DNA of 64,000 nt, from NCBI RefSeq assembly GCF_048270095.1, contig NZ_JBLWTL010000012.1, positions 11,985 to 75,984 of the forward strand. Reading direction: 5' to 3'. Under the pieces are notes generated by a model that did not search any database, had not been told where the DNA came from, and worked only from the letters and a program-made list of their open reading frames with translations. Shown in pieces: positions 17,437-26,200 of the stretch; position 1 is the stretch's first letter; each line of letters opens with the position of its first letter. The DNA is from Maricaulis sp048270095 (GTDB taxonomy: Bacteria > Pseudomonadota > Alphaproteobacteria > Caulobacterales > Maricaulaceae). Both the position numbers and the translations under genes were made by a program.

Positions 17437-17847
17437 GCAAATCTGCGGCGCGGCGCGGTCCGATAAGTGTGCTGCGAGATGCTGACCGGGCCGCACACGC
17501 TCAAGGTGATGTCGCAGTGCAGCATTTGAGCTTTTCCGCCATCGCCCGCCGGTTAATCGCGCCCAACCGGGGCGGATCCATGCTGTGGCAGGCGTATCAG
17601 CCGATAATGTCGCGATTTGACCGGCCGGCCGCGCCCAGCTTTCGCCGCAAAGGTGTAGCGTCTCTGCAACGGCATCAGAAATATGCACCGATTGCGTGTT
17701 TTCTCGGACTTCGTTGTGGCGAAGCTGGTCAGGTTGTTGTAATGAAATGAATGGGAAATATCCGGAGTGGGTGTTTTCGATTTTCTCGGAACGTTTCCGG
17801 GAATCCACTTTCACACCAAGGAGGCGCGAGCCTCCGGAGGGGGTATA
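17437..17847 (+). other. Leader region of ompA
   Basis: A 411-bp gap. The open frames inside it have no ribosome-binding sites or recognisable content. The last ~150 bases are AT-richer than the surroundings and should hold the ompA promoter and a leader of unknown length. I could not fix the promoter elements by eye. Confidence 0.4.
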
Positions 17848-18924
17848 ATGAAAAATCGGCTTTTTACGGCGGTCGCCGTCGGAGCCTTCCTGGCAGCGGC
17901 TCCCGCGTTCGCTGACGAAGGCTGGTATGGTCGTGGCGCTGCCGGTTATGGCGGCCCAGGCGACACTGATGTGTCTGGTTCGCTGACTGGCGAAATCAAT
18001 GGCGAAGGCAATTGGCGCGAAGCGGCTGCAATCGGCTACGAATGGGCCGATGGTTTCCGTTTTGAAGGCGAATTGGCGCATCGGTATAACAATACCGGCG
18101 CCGTTGGTTCTTTCGAGGACAGCTCGAGCAAGTTCCAGATCTGGTCGCTGATGGCGAATGCCATCTTCGATTTCAATCCAAATGGCTCCTACCACCCTTA
18201 CGTCGGTGTCGGTGTCGGTATTGCTGAAACCAACGCGACTCTGTCCGGTTGGTCTGCTGGCACAATGCCAGTTGCAGCGACGCCAGCTGACTATGTTGTC
18301 TCGACGGACAGCGACAGCCCGTTCGCTTGGCAAGTCATGGCCGGTATCGGTTGGGAACTCTCCCAGCGCCTGACCCTGGATACCGAATACCGGTATTTCT
18401 CGGCTGGCAGCTCTGACTACTCTCCAGGCGTGAGCGTTGATGCGCTGGCTGGACATGAGGCATGGGTTGGTCTGCGTTATTCCTTCGCAGCTCCGCCACC
18501 ACCGCCACCTCCACCACCGCCACCACCGCCACCACCGCCACCACCACCGCCACCGCCACCACCACCGCCACCAGCGGTCGTGTGTAACGATGTGCAGTTC
18601 CCAGTCTACTTCGAGTGGGATCGTGCGGACCTGACGGATCAAGCGCGTGCAGTTATCGCACAAGCTTCGAACCAGCGCGGTTCTTGCGGCGTGACACGCG
18701 TTTCGGTTTCGGGCTTTACCGACCGTTCCGGTGCAGCATCCTACAATGTGGGTCTGTCCGAGCGCCGTGCCCGCGTTGTTCGTGATGAACTGGTTCGCCT
18801 CGGCGTCCCGGCCAGCACGATCTCGCTGGAAGCCTTCGGCGAAACCCGCAATGCGGTTCAGACGCCAGACGGTGTGCGCGAGCCGCTCAACCGTCGTGCA
18901 GAAGTGGTCATCGTTCTCAACTAA
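17848..18924 (+). CDS. ompA: OmpA family outer-membrane protein with poly-proline linker
   Basis: A 358-residue protein: a signal peptide cleaved after A-P-A-F-A (about residue 22), an eight-strand-type beta-barrel ending in R-Y-S-F at about 213, an unbroken run of 27 prolines at residues 216-242, and a C-terminal OmpA/MotB domain. The last domain binds peptidoglycan (N-V-G-L-S-E-R-R-A-R-V-V, then G-E-T-R-N). It anchors the outer membrane to the wall. The start has GGAGGGGG just upstream; 27 residues of open frame before it are not needed. Codons here use GCT, GTT and CAG-type choices more than neighbours, as in highly expressed genes. A strong terminator follows. Confidence 0.93.
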   Translation: MKNRLFTAVAVGAFLAAAPAFADEGWYGRGAAGYGGPGDTDVSGSLTGEINGEGNWREAAAIGYEWADGFRFEGELAHRYNNTGAVGSFEDSSSKFQIWSLMANAIFDFNPNGSYHPYVGVGVGIAETNATLSGWSAGTMPVAATPADYVVSTDSDSPFAWQVMAGIGWELSQRLTLDTEYRYFSAGSSDYSPGVSVDALAGHEAWVGLRYSFAAPPPPPPPPPPPPPPPPPPPPPPPPPPPAVVCNDVQFPVYFEWDRADLTDQARAVIAQASNQRGSCGVTRVSVSGFTDRSGAASYNVGLSERRARVVRDELVRLGVPASTISLEAFGETRNAVQTPDGVREPLNRRAEVVIVLN

Positions 18925-18947
18925 TCTTGAGTATGATGCCTAAAATC

Positions 18948-18982
18948 GGGCGGTCCGGCTTTTTGCCGGGCCGCCCTTTTTC
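18948..18982 (+). terminator. Rho-independent terminator of ompA
   Basis: A GC-rich stem of 12 bases per arm (18948-18959 and 18965-18976, one mismatch) with a loop of Ts is followed by TTTTT. It starts 24 bp after the ompA stop. Confidence 0.9.
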
Positions 18983-19138
18983 TTGGAAGAATCATGCCGT
19001 AAACCCCTGTGATGCGGGCAGGGTGGGCCGGTTTTTCCGGCGTCTTCAGGACAGGCTTGACCCGCGCTCGAAGCTGGTTCTAATCCCTCCGACACGCAGC
19101 GGGGTGGCCCCGCCCGGCGCGATTTCGAGGACCTACCG

Positions 19139-20425
19139 ATGAGCAAACCCGACAAGCCCTACCGCAAACATGCCGTGGCCGGCCACACGCTGAGCCCCGA
19201 GACCCAGATGATGAGCTATGGCTATGATCCCAAGCTCTCGGAAATGTCGATCAAACCCCCGGTCTTCCTGACCTCGACCTTTGCATTTGAAACCGCCGAG
19301 GCTGGCGCTTCCTTCTTCCGTGTGGCGCTGGGCCAGGCCGAAGAGGGCGATCCGGAGTCGGCGGGTCTGATGTATTCGCGCTTCAACAATCCGAACATGG
19401 AAGTGCTCGAAGACCGTCTCGCACTCTATGATGCGGCCGAGGAAGCTGCGGTCTTCTCCTCCGGCATGGCAGCGATTTCGACCACTTTGATGGCGCTGGC
19501 GCATACCGGTTCGGTGATCCTGCAATCGACCCCGCTCTATGGCGGCACTGAAAGCCTGCTGCGCAAATTCCTGCCCAATTATGGCATCAAGACGGTCGAT
19601 TTCTTCGCAGCCGCCTCAGAGGCCGAGATCCGCGAAGCGGCCGAGGCCGCCATGGCGCTTGGCCCGGTCTCCGTGATCTATACCGAAACACCGACCAATC
19701 CGACCAATGACCTGGTCGATCTGGCGGCCTGCAATCGCATCGCCGACATGATTGCCGAGAAACAGGGCAAGCGCCCGTGGATCGTGGTCGACAATACTTT
19801 CCTCGGTCCTGTCGGCCAGGCGCCGCTCAAGCTCGGTGCCGATGTCCTGGTGTATTCGCTGACGAAATATGTCGGTGGCCACAGCGATCTGATCGCAGGT
19901 TCCGCATTGGGTGGGTCCGAGCCGATGGCGCTGGTGCGCGGCTTGCGCGGCTATCTCGGGACCAATCTCGATCCGCACACCTGCTGGATGCTGCTGCGGT
20001 CGCTGGAAACCGTGAAGATCCGCATGGATGCCGCGGCGCTGGGGGCCGAAAAAGTCGCCGCCTTCCTGCGCGACCACCCCAAGGTGAACCGCGTTCGCTA
20101 TCTGGGCTTCCTGGGCGAGGGCAATCGTGACGCGGATGTCTTCAAGACCCAATGCATCTCGGCCGGTTCGACCTTCGCGTTCGATCTCGCCGACCAGGCC
20201 AGCGCCTTTCGTATGCTGAACGCCCTGCAGGTCATGAAGCTTGCTGTGAGCCTCGGCGGTACCGAGACCCTGATCTGCCATCCCGGCTCAACGACCCATC
20301 GCGGTGTCGATCCGGAATTGCGCAAGCGCCAGGGTTTCTCCGAAGGCCTGGTCCGGATCTCGGTCGGTATCGAAAATCCCGATGACCTGATCGCCGATCT
20401 GGCACAGGCGCTCGAGAAGGCCTGA
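19139..20425 (+). CDS. Cys/Met metabolism PLP-dependent lyase (cystathionine/methionine gamma-lyase type)
   Basis: A 428-residue cytosolic fold-type I PLP enzyme. The Schiff-base lysine lies in the family context S-L-T-K-Y-V-G-G-H-S-D. Also visible are the P-L-Y-G-G-T cofactor-phosphate loop, Y-T-E-T-P-T-N-P-T and H-P-G-S-T-T-H near the end. Family members catalyse gamma-replacement or gamma-elimination on homoserine esters, cystathionine or methionine. The V-S-L-G-G-T-E-T-L region is shared by all of them, so the reaction cannot be assigned. GAGG precedes the ATG by eight bases. I looked for a SAM-II riboswitch upstream and saw no convincing one. Confidence 0.85.
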   Translation: MSKPDKPYRKHAVAGHTLSPETQMMSYGYDPKLSEMSIKPPVFLTSTFAFETAEAGASFFRVALGQAEEGDPESAGLMYSRFNNPNMEVLEDRLALYDAAEEAAVFSSGMAAISTTLMALAHTGSVILQSTPLYGGTESLLRKFLPNYGIKTVDFFAAASEAEIREAAEAAMALGPVSVIYTETPTNPTNDLVDLAACNRIADMIAEKQGKRPWIVVDNTFLGPVGQAPLKLGADVLVYSLTKYVGGHSDLIAGSALGGSEPMALVRGLRGYLGTNLDPHTCWMLLRSLETVKIRMDAAALGAEKVAAFLRDHPKVNRVRYLGFLGEGNRDADVFKTQCISAGSTFAFDLADQASAFRMLNALQVMKLAVSLGGTETLICHPGSTTHRGVDPELRKRQGFSEGLVRISVGIENPDDLIADLAQALEKA

Positions 20426-20443
20426 GCCGAAATTGACAGCCTG

Positions 20444-20475
20444 GCCCCGGCGGATATGTCCGCCGGGGCTAGACC
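20444..20475 (+). terminator. Terminator-like hairpin
   Basis: Perfect 11-bp arms GCCCCGGCGGA (20444-20454) and TCCGCCGGGGC (20459-20469) enclose a TATG loop and are followed within 12 bases by a short T run. The hairpin separates the PLP lyase gene from the M20/ast unit. Confidence 0.7.
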
Positions 20476-20503
20476 ACTTCTTTTAAACCATTATCACTGA
20501 GCC

Positions 20504-21772
20504 ATGTTGAATCCTCTGGAGCTCAATGCTGACGAGCGCGCCGTCCTCGACTGGGTCGATACGCGCAGCGACGCGATGATCGAGACCGTCAAGGCCTGGT
20601 CCGCGATCAATTCCGGCAGTCGAAATCCCGAAGGGCTGGAGCGCATGAGGGCCTGTCTCGAGACCGCATTTGACGAGCTCGATGATGCCCGTATCAATGC
20701 GGTCGAACTGCAGCCCTCCACCGTGGTCGAGCCCGATGGCCGCGTGCACGAACAACCCTATACCCCGTCTTTCCGTTGCCGCATCCGGCCGGAGGCGCCG
20801 GTCCGCATCGCCATGACCGGGCACCACGACACGGTCTTCCCGCTCTCCAGCACATTCCAGTCTACGACCTTGTGGGATGAGGACACGCTCAACGGACCGG
20901 GTGTGGCTGATATGAAGGGCGGAATATTGGTCATGCTGCACGGCCTGCTGGCCCTGCAACGCTCGCCCTGGAAAGACCAGATCGGCGTCGATGTCCTGAT
21001 CAGTCCGGATGAGGAAATCGGTTCGCTCGGCTCGGCGCCTGTTCTGGCCGAAATCGGTGCCCGCGCCGACATCGGCATGACCTATGAGCCGGCCCTGGCC
21101 GATGGCTCACTGGCCGGTGCCCGCAAGGGCTCGGGCAATTGGTCGCTCAAACTGTCCGGTCGCGCTGCCCATGCCGGCCGCGAACACCATCTCGGCCGCA
21201 ATGCGCTCGCTGCCGCCTGCGCCTTCGGTCTCGAGCTGGACGGGCTGAATGGTCGGCGCGAGGACGTCACCTTCAATCTCGCCCGCATTGATGGCGGCGG
21301 CCCGCCCAATGTAGTGCCGGATAATGCGGTGGTGCGCTTCAATATCCGCGTCAAGACCGATAATGACCGGATCTGGGTGCTGGCTGAACTCGAGCGCCTG
21401 CTCGATATGGTGCGGATTCGCGACGGGATCAGCGCCGAGCTCCATGGCGGTTTCACACGTCCGCCCAAGCCGATGAGCCCGGCCAATGCGAAAATGTTCG
21501 AATGGACGCGCGCGGCCGGATCGAGCCTCGGGCTGGATATTCGCTGGCAGGATACGGGCGGTGTCTGCGAAGGCAATAATCTGTGGGCGGCCGGCTGTCC
21601 CAATGTCGATACGCTCGGTGTGCGCGGTGCCGATATTCATTCCGATCGCGAGATCGTGAAACTGTCCAGCTTCGCCGAGCGCGCCAAGCTGTCGGCCGTG
21701 ATGTTGATGAAATTTGCTCAAGGCCGGTTCGATGCGCGCGAAGCGCGCGCCCTGGTCCAACAACAAGACTGA
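20504..21772 (+). CDS. M20-family zinc peptidase/deacylase
   Basis: A 422-residue cytosolic protein of the M20 (ArgE/DapE/carboxypeptidase G2) type. Metal and catalytic motifs are present: M-T-G-H-H-D-T-V-F, G-V-A-D-M-K-G-G, P-D-E-E-I-G-S, and a C-terminal D-I-H-S-D. It lies 16 bp before astA and reads with the ast genes. It could therefore supply a deacylation related to succinyl- or other N-acyl amino acids, possibly standing in for astE, which is absent from the window. That is inference from position; astE proper belongs to another peptidase family. The ribosome-binding site is weak. Confidence 0.85.
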   Translation: MLNPLELNADERAVLDWVDTRSDAMIETVKAWSAINSGSRNPEGLERMRACLETAFDELDDARINAVELQPSTVVEPDGRVHEQPYTPSFRCRIRPEAPVRIAMTGHHDTVFPLSSTFQSTTLWDEDTLNGPGVADMKGGILVMLHGLLALQRSPWKDQIGVDVLISPDEEIGSLGSAPVLAEIGARADIGMTYEPALADGSLAGARKGSGNWSLKLSGRAAHAGREHHLGRNALAAACAFGLELDGLNGRREDVTFNLARIDGGGPPNVVPDNAVVRFNIRVKTDNDRIWVLAELERLLDMVRIRDGISAELHGGFTRPPKPMSPANAKMFEWTRAAGSSLGLDIRWQDTGGVCEGNNLWAAGCPNVDTLGVRGADIHSDREIVKLSSFAERAKLSAVMLMKFAQGRFDAREARALVQQQD

Positions 21773-21788
21773 CAGGTCGGGGAAGACA

Positions 21789-22799
21789 ATGTTGATCGTA
21801 CGTGCCGCCAAGGCAGCTGATATCGATGCCCTGAGCCTGCTGGCGGAAGAAGCCGGGACCGGTTTCACTAGTCTGTCGGTCACACGCGATGTGTTGGCTG
21901 AACGGCTGGAGAAGTCCGAAGCGGCCTATCTGTCCGACCCGAAAGGGCAGACGGAAGACACCTATCAGCTCATGCTGGAGGACACGGAAAGCGGCAGGAT
22001 TATCGGCTGTTCGGCGATCAAGGCGATGGTCGGAGTGTCCAAACCCTATTGGGACTTCAAGATCATCACCATTGCCCAGCATTCGGTCGATGCCCGGCGC
22101 CGGTTCGACATGGATGCCATGCTGCTGGTCAATGATTTCGCCGGATCGACCGAGGTCGGCACACTCTTCGTGTCCGAAGCCGGACGCGGCGGCGGGGCCG
22201 GGCGCCTGGTCGCCCAGTCACGCTATCTCCTGATGGGCGCAGCGCCGGAGCGCTTTGGCGAGAAAGTCCTGGCCGAATTGCGCGGGGTCGTGCTGGAGGA
22301 TGGCTCCTCGCCGTTTTTCGACCATGTCTCGCGGCCCTTCTTCCACATGGATTTCGACGAGGCTGACCGGTTGAGCGCCTCGACCGACAATCAATTCATC
22401 CTCGATCTCGGTCCGCAGCATCTGATCTATGTCGATTTGCTGCCGCAATCCGTGCGCGATGTGATCGGCCAGCCCCACCGCGACGGCGTTGGCGCGCTGA
22501 ATCTGCTGCGCTGGGAAGGCTTCCACTACGATAAATATGTCGACATTTTCGATGGTGGCCCGCTGGTTTCGAACTGGACGGAGAATATCCGGACCCTGCG
22601 CGAAAGCCGCGAGGTGACGGTGCGCGCCGCGACCACGGCTGGCGGCGTCCAGGGCATATTGTCGACCGACAGAATTGAAGATTTTCGCACGTGCGCCGTC
22701 GAGGCCGTCGATGATGGCGATGTGCTTGGCATCTCCCATGACGTGATGCGGGCGATGGATCTGCGAGACGGAGAGCGCGCCCGATTCTGGCGCCGGTAG
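21789..22799 (+). CDS. astA: Arginine N-succinyltransferase
   Basis: First enzyme of the arginine succinyltransferase pathway: arginine + succinyl-CoA gives N2-succinylarginine. A 336-residue GNAT-fold protein with the family start M-L-I-V-R-A-A-K-A-A-D-I-D-A-L and conserved stretches including G-C-S-A-I-K-A-M-V-G and F-F-H-M-D-F-D-E-A-D. GGGGAAG lies just before the chosen ATG; the longer frame overlaps the M20 gene. Some pseudomonads have two AstA subunits (AruF and AruG); only one is encoded here. Followed after ten bases by astD. Confidence 0.93.
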   Translation: MLIVRAAKAADIDALSLLAEEAGTGFTSLSVTRDVLAERLEKSEAAYLSDPKGQTEDTYQLMLEDTESGRIIGCSAIKAMVGVSKPYWDFKIITIAQHSVDARRRFDMDAMLLVNDFAGSTEVGTLFVSEAGRGGGAGRLVAQSRYLLMGAAPERFGEKVLAELRGVVLEDGSSPFFDHVSRPFFHMDFDEADRLSASTDNQFILDLGPQHLIYVDLLPQSVRDVIGQPHRDGVGALNLLRWEGFHYDKYVDIFDGGPLVSNWTENIRTLRESREVTVRAATTAGGVQGILSTDRIEDFRTCAVEAVDDGDVLGISHDVMRAMDLRDGERARFWRR

Positions 22800-22809
22800 A
22801 GGTAACACA

Positions 22810-24255
22810 ATGAATTTCATCAATGGACAATGGCGCGATGGCTCAGCCGCGGCCTTCACCTCGACCAATCCGGCCGATAACTCGCTGGTCTGGAAGGGCA
22901 AGGCCGCCGGCGCTGATGATGTCGCCGCAGCCTTTACCGCCGCGCGCCAGGCCTTTGCGGCCTGGGGCCGGACATCGCTGGCAGACCGTATTACGGCGGT
23001 GGAACGCTACAAGGCCGAGCTGACGAGCCGCAAGGACGAGCTCGCCGATCTGATCGCACGCGAGACCGGCAAGCCCCTGTGGGAAACAGCTGGCGAAGTT
23101 GGCGCGATGATCGGCAAGGTCGACATCTCCATCGCCGCCCATGCCGACCGCACCGGCGGCTATGAGAGCGACACCGCCTTCGGCTTTGCGCGCATGGAAC
23201 ACAAGCCGCTCGGCGTCATGTTCGTGCTCGGCCCCTATAATTTCCCGGGCCATTTGCCCAATGGCCATATCATACCGGCCCTGATCGCCGGCAATACGAT
23301 CGTCTTCAAGCCGTCTGAAATCACGCCGGGTGTGGGCGAAGCCATGATCCGGGCCTGGGATAGCGCAGGGCTACCGGCGGGCGTCATCAATATGGTCCAG
23401 GGCGCTCGCGACACCGGTGCCGCAGCGCTGGACAATGCCGAGCTCGACGGCGTGCTCTTCACCGGCTCCTGGGGCACGGGCAAATTCATTCACGAAAAAT
23501 TCGCCGGCCGTCCGGGTATCCAGCTGGCGCTGGAAATGGGTGGTAATAACCCGCTGGTCGTCTGGGATGCCGCCGATGCCCGCGCCGCAGCCAGTATCGC
23601 CGTGCATTCGGCTTATATCACGGCGGGCCAGCGCTGTTCCTGCGCCCGCCGTCTGATCGTGCCGCGCGGTGAGACCGGCGATGCCGTCATCGCCGCCATT
23701 ATCGAGATGGCCGGCCAGTTGACGATCGGCAAGTGGAATGACGCGGTCCAGCCCTTCATCGGCCCGGTGGTTTCGGCGCGTGCCGCGCAAGGCGTGCTGG
23801 ACGCCCAGGACGATCTGCTCGCGCGCGGGGCGATCGCCTTGCGCAAGGTCGAGCGCGACGCGCTTGGCGATGCTTTCCTGCGTCCGGGCCTGCTCGACGT
23901 TACCGGTATCGAGGTGCCCGATGAGGAAGTCTTCGGTCCGATGCTGCAGGTCACACGCGCGGCCAGCTTCGAGGATGCGATGCAGGTGGCGAACAATACC
24001 GCTTACGGCCTGTCGGCCGGGCTGGTGTCTGACAGCCGTGATCTGTGGGAACGCTTCTGGGTCGAAAGCCGCGCCGGCATCGTCAACTGGAACCGGCCAA
24101 CCTGCGGTGCGGCGTCCAACATGCCATTTGGCGGACCGGGCCAGTCGGGCAATCTGCGCCCGAGCGCCTATTACGCGGCTGATTATTGCGCCTTCCCCGT
24201 TGCCACCCAGGCCGCGCCGGAGCCGGAATACATGGCCATCAAGGGTATCGACTGA
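22810..24255 (+). CDS. astD: N-succinylglutamate 5-semialdehyde dehydrogenase
   Basis: Fourth step of the ast pathway: oxidises N-succinylglutamate semialdehyde to N-succinylglutamate with NAD+. A 481-residue aldehyde dehydrogenase with catalytic Cys in A-G-Q-R-C-S-C-A-R-R and the general-base Glu in A-L-E-M-G-G-N-N-P. The AstD-type N-terminus M-N-F-I-N-G-Q-W and substrate region M-P-F-G-G-P-G-Q-S-G-N are present. The ATG has AGAGG upstream. The order astA-astD-astB matches ast operons. Confidence 0.93.
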   Translation: MNFINGQWRDGSAAAFTSTNPADNSLVWKGKAAGADDVAAAFTAARQAFAAWGRTSLADRITAVERYKAELTSRKDELADLIARETGKPLWETAGEVGAMIGKVDISIAAHADRTGGYESDTAFGFARMEHKPLGVMFVLGPYNFPGHLPNGHIIPALIAGNTIVFKPSEITPGVGEAMIRAWDSAGLPAGVINMVQGARDTGAAALDNAELDGVLFTGSWGTGKFIHEKFAGRPGIQLALEMGGNNPLVVWDAADARAAASIAVHSAYITAGQRCSCARRLIVPRGETGDAVIAAIIEMAGQLTIGKWNDAVQPFIGPVVSARAAQGVLDAQDDLLARGAIALRKVERDALGDAFLRPGLLDVTGIEVPDEEVFGPMLQVTRAASFEDAMQVANNTAYGLSAGLVSDSRDLWERFWVESRAGIVNWNRPTCGAASNMPFGGPGQSGNLRPSAYYAADYCAFPVATQAAPEPEYMAIKGID

Positions 24256-24275
24256 AGCTGTGAGAGGCCTGTCCC

Positions 24276-25616
24276 ATGACTGCCATTGAAGCCAATTTCG
24301 ACGGGCTGGTCGGGCCGACCCATAATTATGGTGGTCTGTCCGAGGGCAATCTGGCGAGTGCACGCAGCGAGGGGCTGGCATCCTCGCCCCGCGAAGCCGT
24401 GCTCGAAGGCATCGCGAAGATGAAGTCCCTGGCCGATATCGGCTTGCTGCAGGGCGTGATGCCGCCGCATGAGCGGCCTTATCTGCCCCTGCTCAAGGCC
24501 TTGGGTTTTTCCGGCAGTGATACGCAGATCATCGAGCGCGTCTCGCGCGAGGCGCCGCATTTGCTGCGCCGCGCCAGTTCGGCCTCGGCGATGTGGGCCG
24601 CCAATGCAGCCATGGTCTCGCCCTCGGCTGACAGCGCAGACGGCCGCGTGCATTTCACTTCGGCCAATCTGTTGACGACCGGGCATCGCGCGATCGAGGC
24701 GCCGCAGACACAGCGGGCCCTGGCCCGTATTTTCGCGGACGATGCCCGCTTCTGCGTCCATGAGGCCTTGCCCTATCAATCTGACTTCGCCGATGAAGGC
24801 GCCGCCAATCATGTCCGCCTTTGCGAAAATCATGGCGCGGCCGGGGTTGAATTGCTCGTCTGGGGCCGCGATGCCGCCTCCAGCTATGATGGCCGTTTCC
24901 CGGCGCGGCAGACGCGCCAGAGCTGCGAGGCGATCGCCCGCCGGCATCAGCTAGATCCGGCCCGCACCGTATTGCTGCAACAATCCCGCACCGCGATCGA
25001 GGCCGGCGCCTTCCATAATGATGTGGTTTGTGTCGGCACGCGCACCTGTCTTTTCTATCACGAGCAGGCCTTCGAGGACCGGGAAGGGGCGGTCGCCGCT
25101 ATCCGGCGCGCCGCAGACGGCCTGTTCGAACCCGATTTTGTCGAGGTATCCGCCAGCGAAGTCTCGCTCGACGATGCCATCACCTCCTATCTGTTCAATT
25201 CCCAATTGCTGCAGATGCCCGGCGAGGACCGTCTTGTCCTGCTGGCGCCGGAAGAGACACGGGAGAACCCGGCGACCCGCGCCTATTGCGACCGGCTGGT
25301 CAGTGGCAATGGCCCGATTGGCGCCGTCCGTTTTGCCTCGGTCCGGCAATCGATGCGCAATGGGGGTGGCCCCGCCTGCCTGCGGCTTCGTGTCGTGCTG
25401 ACAGAGGCCGAACGCGAGGCCGTTTCGGCGAATGTGATCATGACCCCCGAGCTGTTTGCGGCGCTCAATACATGGGGGCAGACGCATTACCGGGAGCGCT
25501 TGATGCCGTCCGACCTGGCTGACCCGCAATTGCTGCTCGAAAGCCGGCAGGCGCTGGATGCGCTGACCGGTCTGCTCGATCTTGGATCGGACTTCTATCC
25601 TTTCCAGCGCGGTTGA
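24276..25616 (+). CDS. astB: N-succinylarginine dihydrolase
   Basis: Second step of the ast pathway: hydrolyses N2-succinylarginine to N2-succinylornithine, 2 NH3 and CO2. The 446-residue protein begins with the diagnostic F-D-G-L-V-G-P-T-H-N-Y-G-G-L-S and includes A-A-N-H-V-R-L, D-V-V-C-V-G-T-R and a C-terminal M-R-N-G-G-G-P-A-C-L-R-L-R-V. The catalytic Cys/His/Glu set of this arginine-deiminase-like fold is therefore represented (Cys in G-G-P-A-C-L). GAGAGG precedes the ATG. No astC or astE follows. Confidence 0.94.
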   Translation: MTAIEANFDGLVGPTHNYGGLSEGNLASARSEGLASSPREAVLEGIAKMKSLADIGLLQGVMPPHERPYLPLLKALGFSGSDTQIIERVSREAPHLLRRASSASAMWAANAAMVSPSADSADGRVHFTSANLLTTGHRAIEAPQTQRALARIFADDARFCVHEALPYQSDFADEGAANHVRLCENHGAAGVELLVWGRDAASSYDGRFPARQTRQSCEAIARRHQLDPARTVLLQQSRTAIEAGAFHNDVVCVGTRTCLFYHEQAFEDREGAVAAIRRAADGLFEPDFVEVSASEVSLDDAITSYLFNSQLLQMPGEDRLVLLAPEETRENPATRAYCDRLVSGNGPIGAVRFASVRQSMRNGGGPACLRLRVVLTEAEREAVSANVIMTPELFAALNTWGQTHYRERLMPSDLADPQLLLESRQALDALTGLLDLGSDFYPFQRG

Positions 25617-25701
25617 TGACCATTCGGAAAGATTGCGGCCATTTGCCCCGAATCAGGATCGTATCGCGGCGAACCACTCGCGGTTGTTATGGGGAGACGT
25701 T

Positions 25702-26127
25702 GTGAGCCAAGGCGTTCCAATCATTCTGATCGATGATGATCCGGACGAGCACTTCCTGTTCAGGACAGATCTCGAGGATGCCGGGTTTGACCTGGATTTT
25801 GAGAGCTTCACCCATCCCGAAGAGGCCCTGGCCCATCTATATCGCCGGGCCGGCGGCCCGGTCCTCGTCCTGACCGATATGGGATTGGCCGGAGACGATC
25901 CCATCGAGTTTATCAAATTGGCGAGTAAAGTCCTGCATGGCGGCGCCATCGGTGCATTTTCGGGCGCCCTCAATCCAGACAAGGAAGCGCGGTGCCGCGA
26001 GGCCGGGTCCAGCTTCTATATCGTCAAACCGATCTCGGGCGAGAAGCTCGAAGCGGCCCTTGCGAATACGCAGGCGATGGGCATTGAAGTCCAGGCCAAT
26101 GGGCGCCGGCGTCTGGTCTGCCGCTAG
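25702..26127 (+). CDS. Stand-alone response-regulator receiver protein
   Basis: A 141-residue protein consisting of one receiver domain. Acidic pocket D11-D12-D13, phospho-acceptor D59 in L-T-D-M-G-L, switch Ser87 in G-A-F-S-G, and K109 in V-K-P are all present. There is no output domain, so it would act by protein contacts like CheY, or in a phosphorelay. I take the GTG start with GGGGAGA ten bases upstream; 40 residues of open frame before it overlap the end of astB and are not receiver-like. It follows astB by 85 bp, and a link to arginine use is possible but unproven. Confidence 0.8.
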   Translation: MSQGVPIILIDDDPDEHFLFRTDLEDAGFDLDFESFTHPEEALAHLYRRAGGPVLVLTDMGLAGDDPIEFIKLASKVLHGGAIGAFSGALNPDKEARCREAGSSFYIVKPISGEKLEAALANTQAMGIEVQANGRRRLVCR

Positions 26128-26130
26128 GTC

Positions 26131-26167
26131 GTTTCAGGCGGTCGCCCGCTTCAAGAGCGCCTGAAAC
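26131..26167. terminator. Hairpin between convergent genes
   Basis: Ten-base arms GTTTCAGGCG (26131-26140) and CGCCTGAAAC (26158-26167) are exact complements with a 17-base loop. It sits between the receiver gene and the convergent phhA and could end both transcripts. No T run follows. Confidence 0.55.
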
Positions 26168-26200
26168 CAAGCCTGCCGGGTTTGAACGGCTGATGGCGCG

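Noticed and set aside
17469..17750. A 93-residue frame before ompA
   Set aside because: No ribosome-binding site, no family features, and it lies in the probable leader of ompA.
18493..18573. A CRISPR-like or microsatellite array in the CCA/CCG tract
   Set aside because: It is a coding proline run without spacers.
19030..19138. Possible SAM-II riboswitch before the PLP lyase
   Set aside because: Alphaproteobacterial Met genes often have one, but I could not find its conserved core or pseudoknot.
26131..26167. An attenuator or regulatory hairpin for phhA
   Set aside because: It lies downstream of phhA, between convergent genes, so it is better explained as a transcript end.
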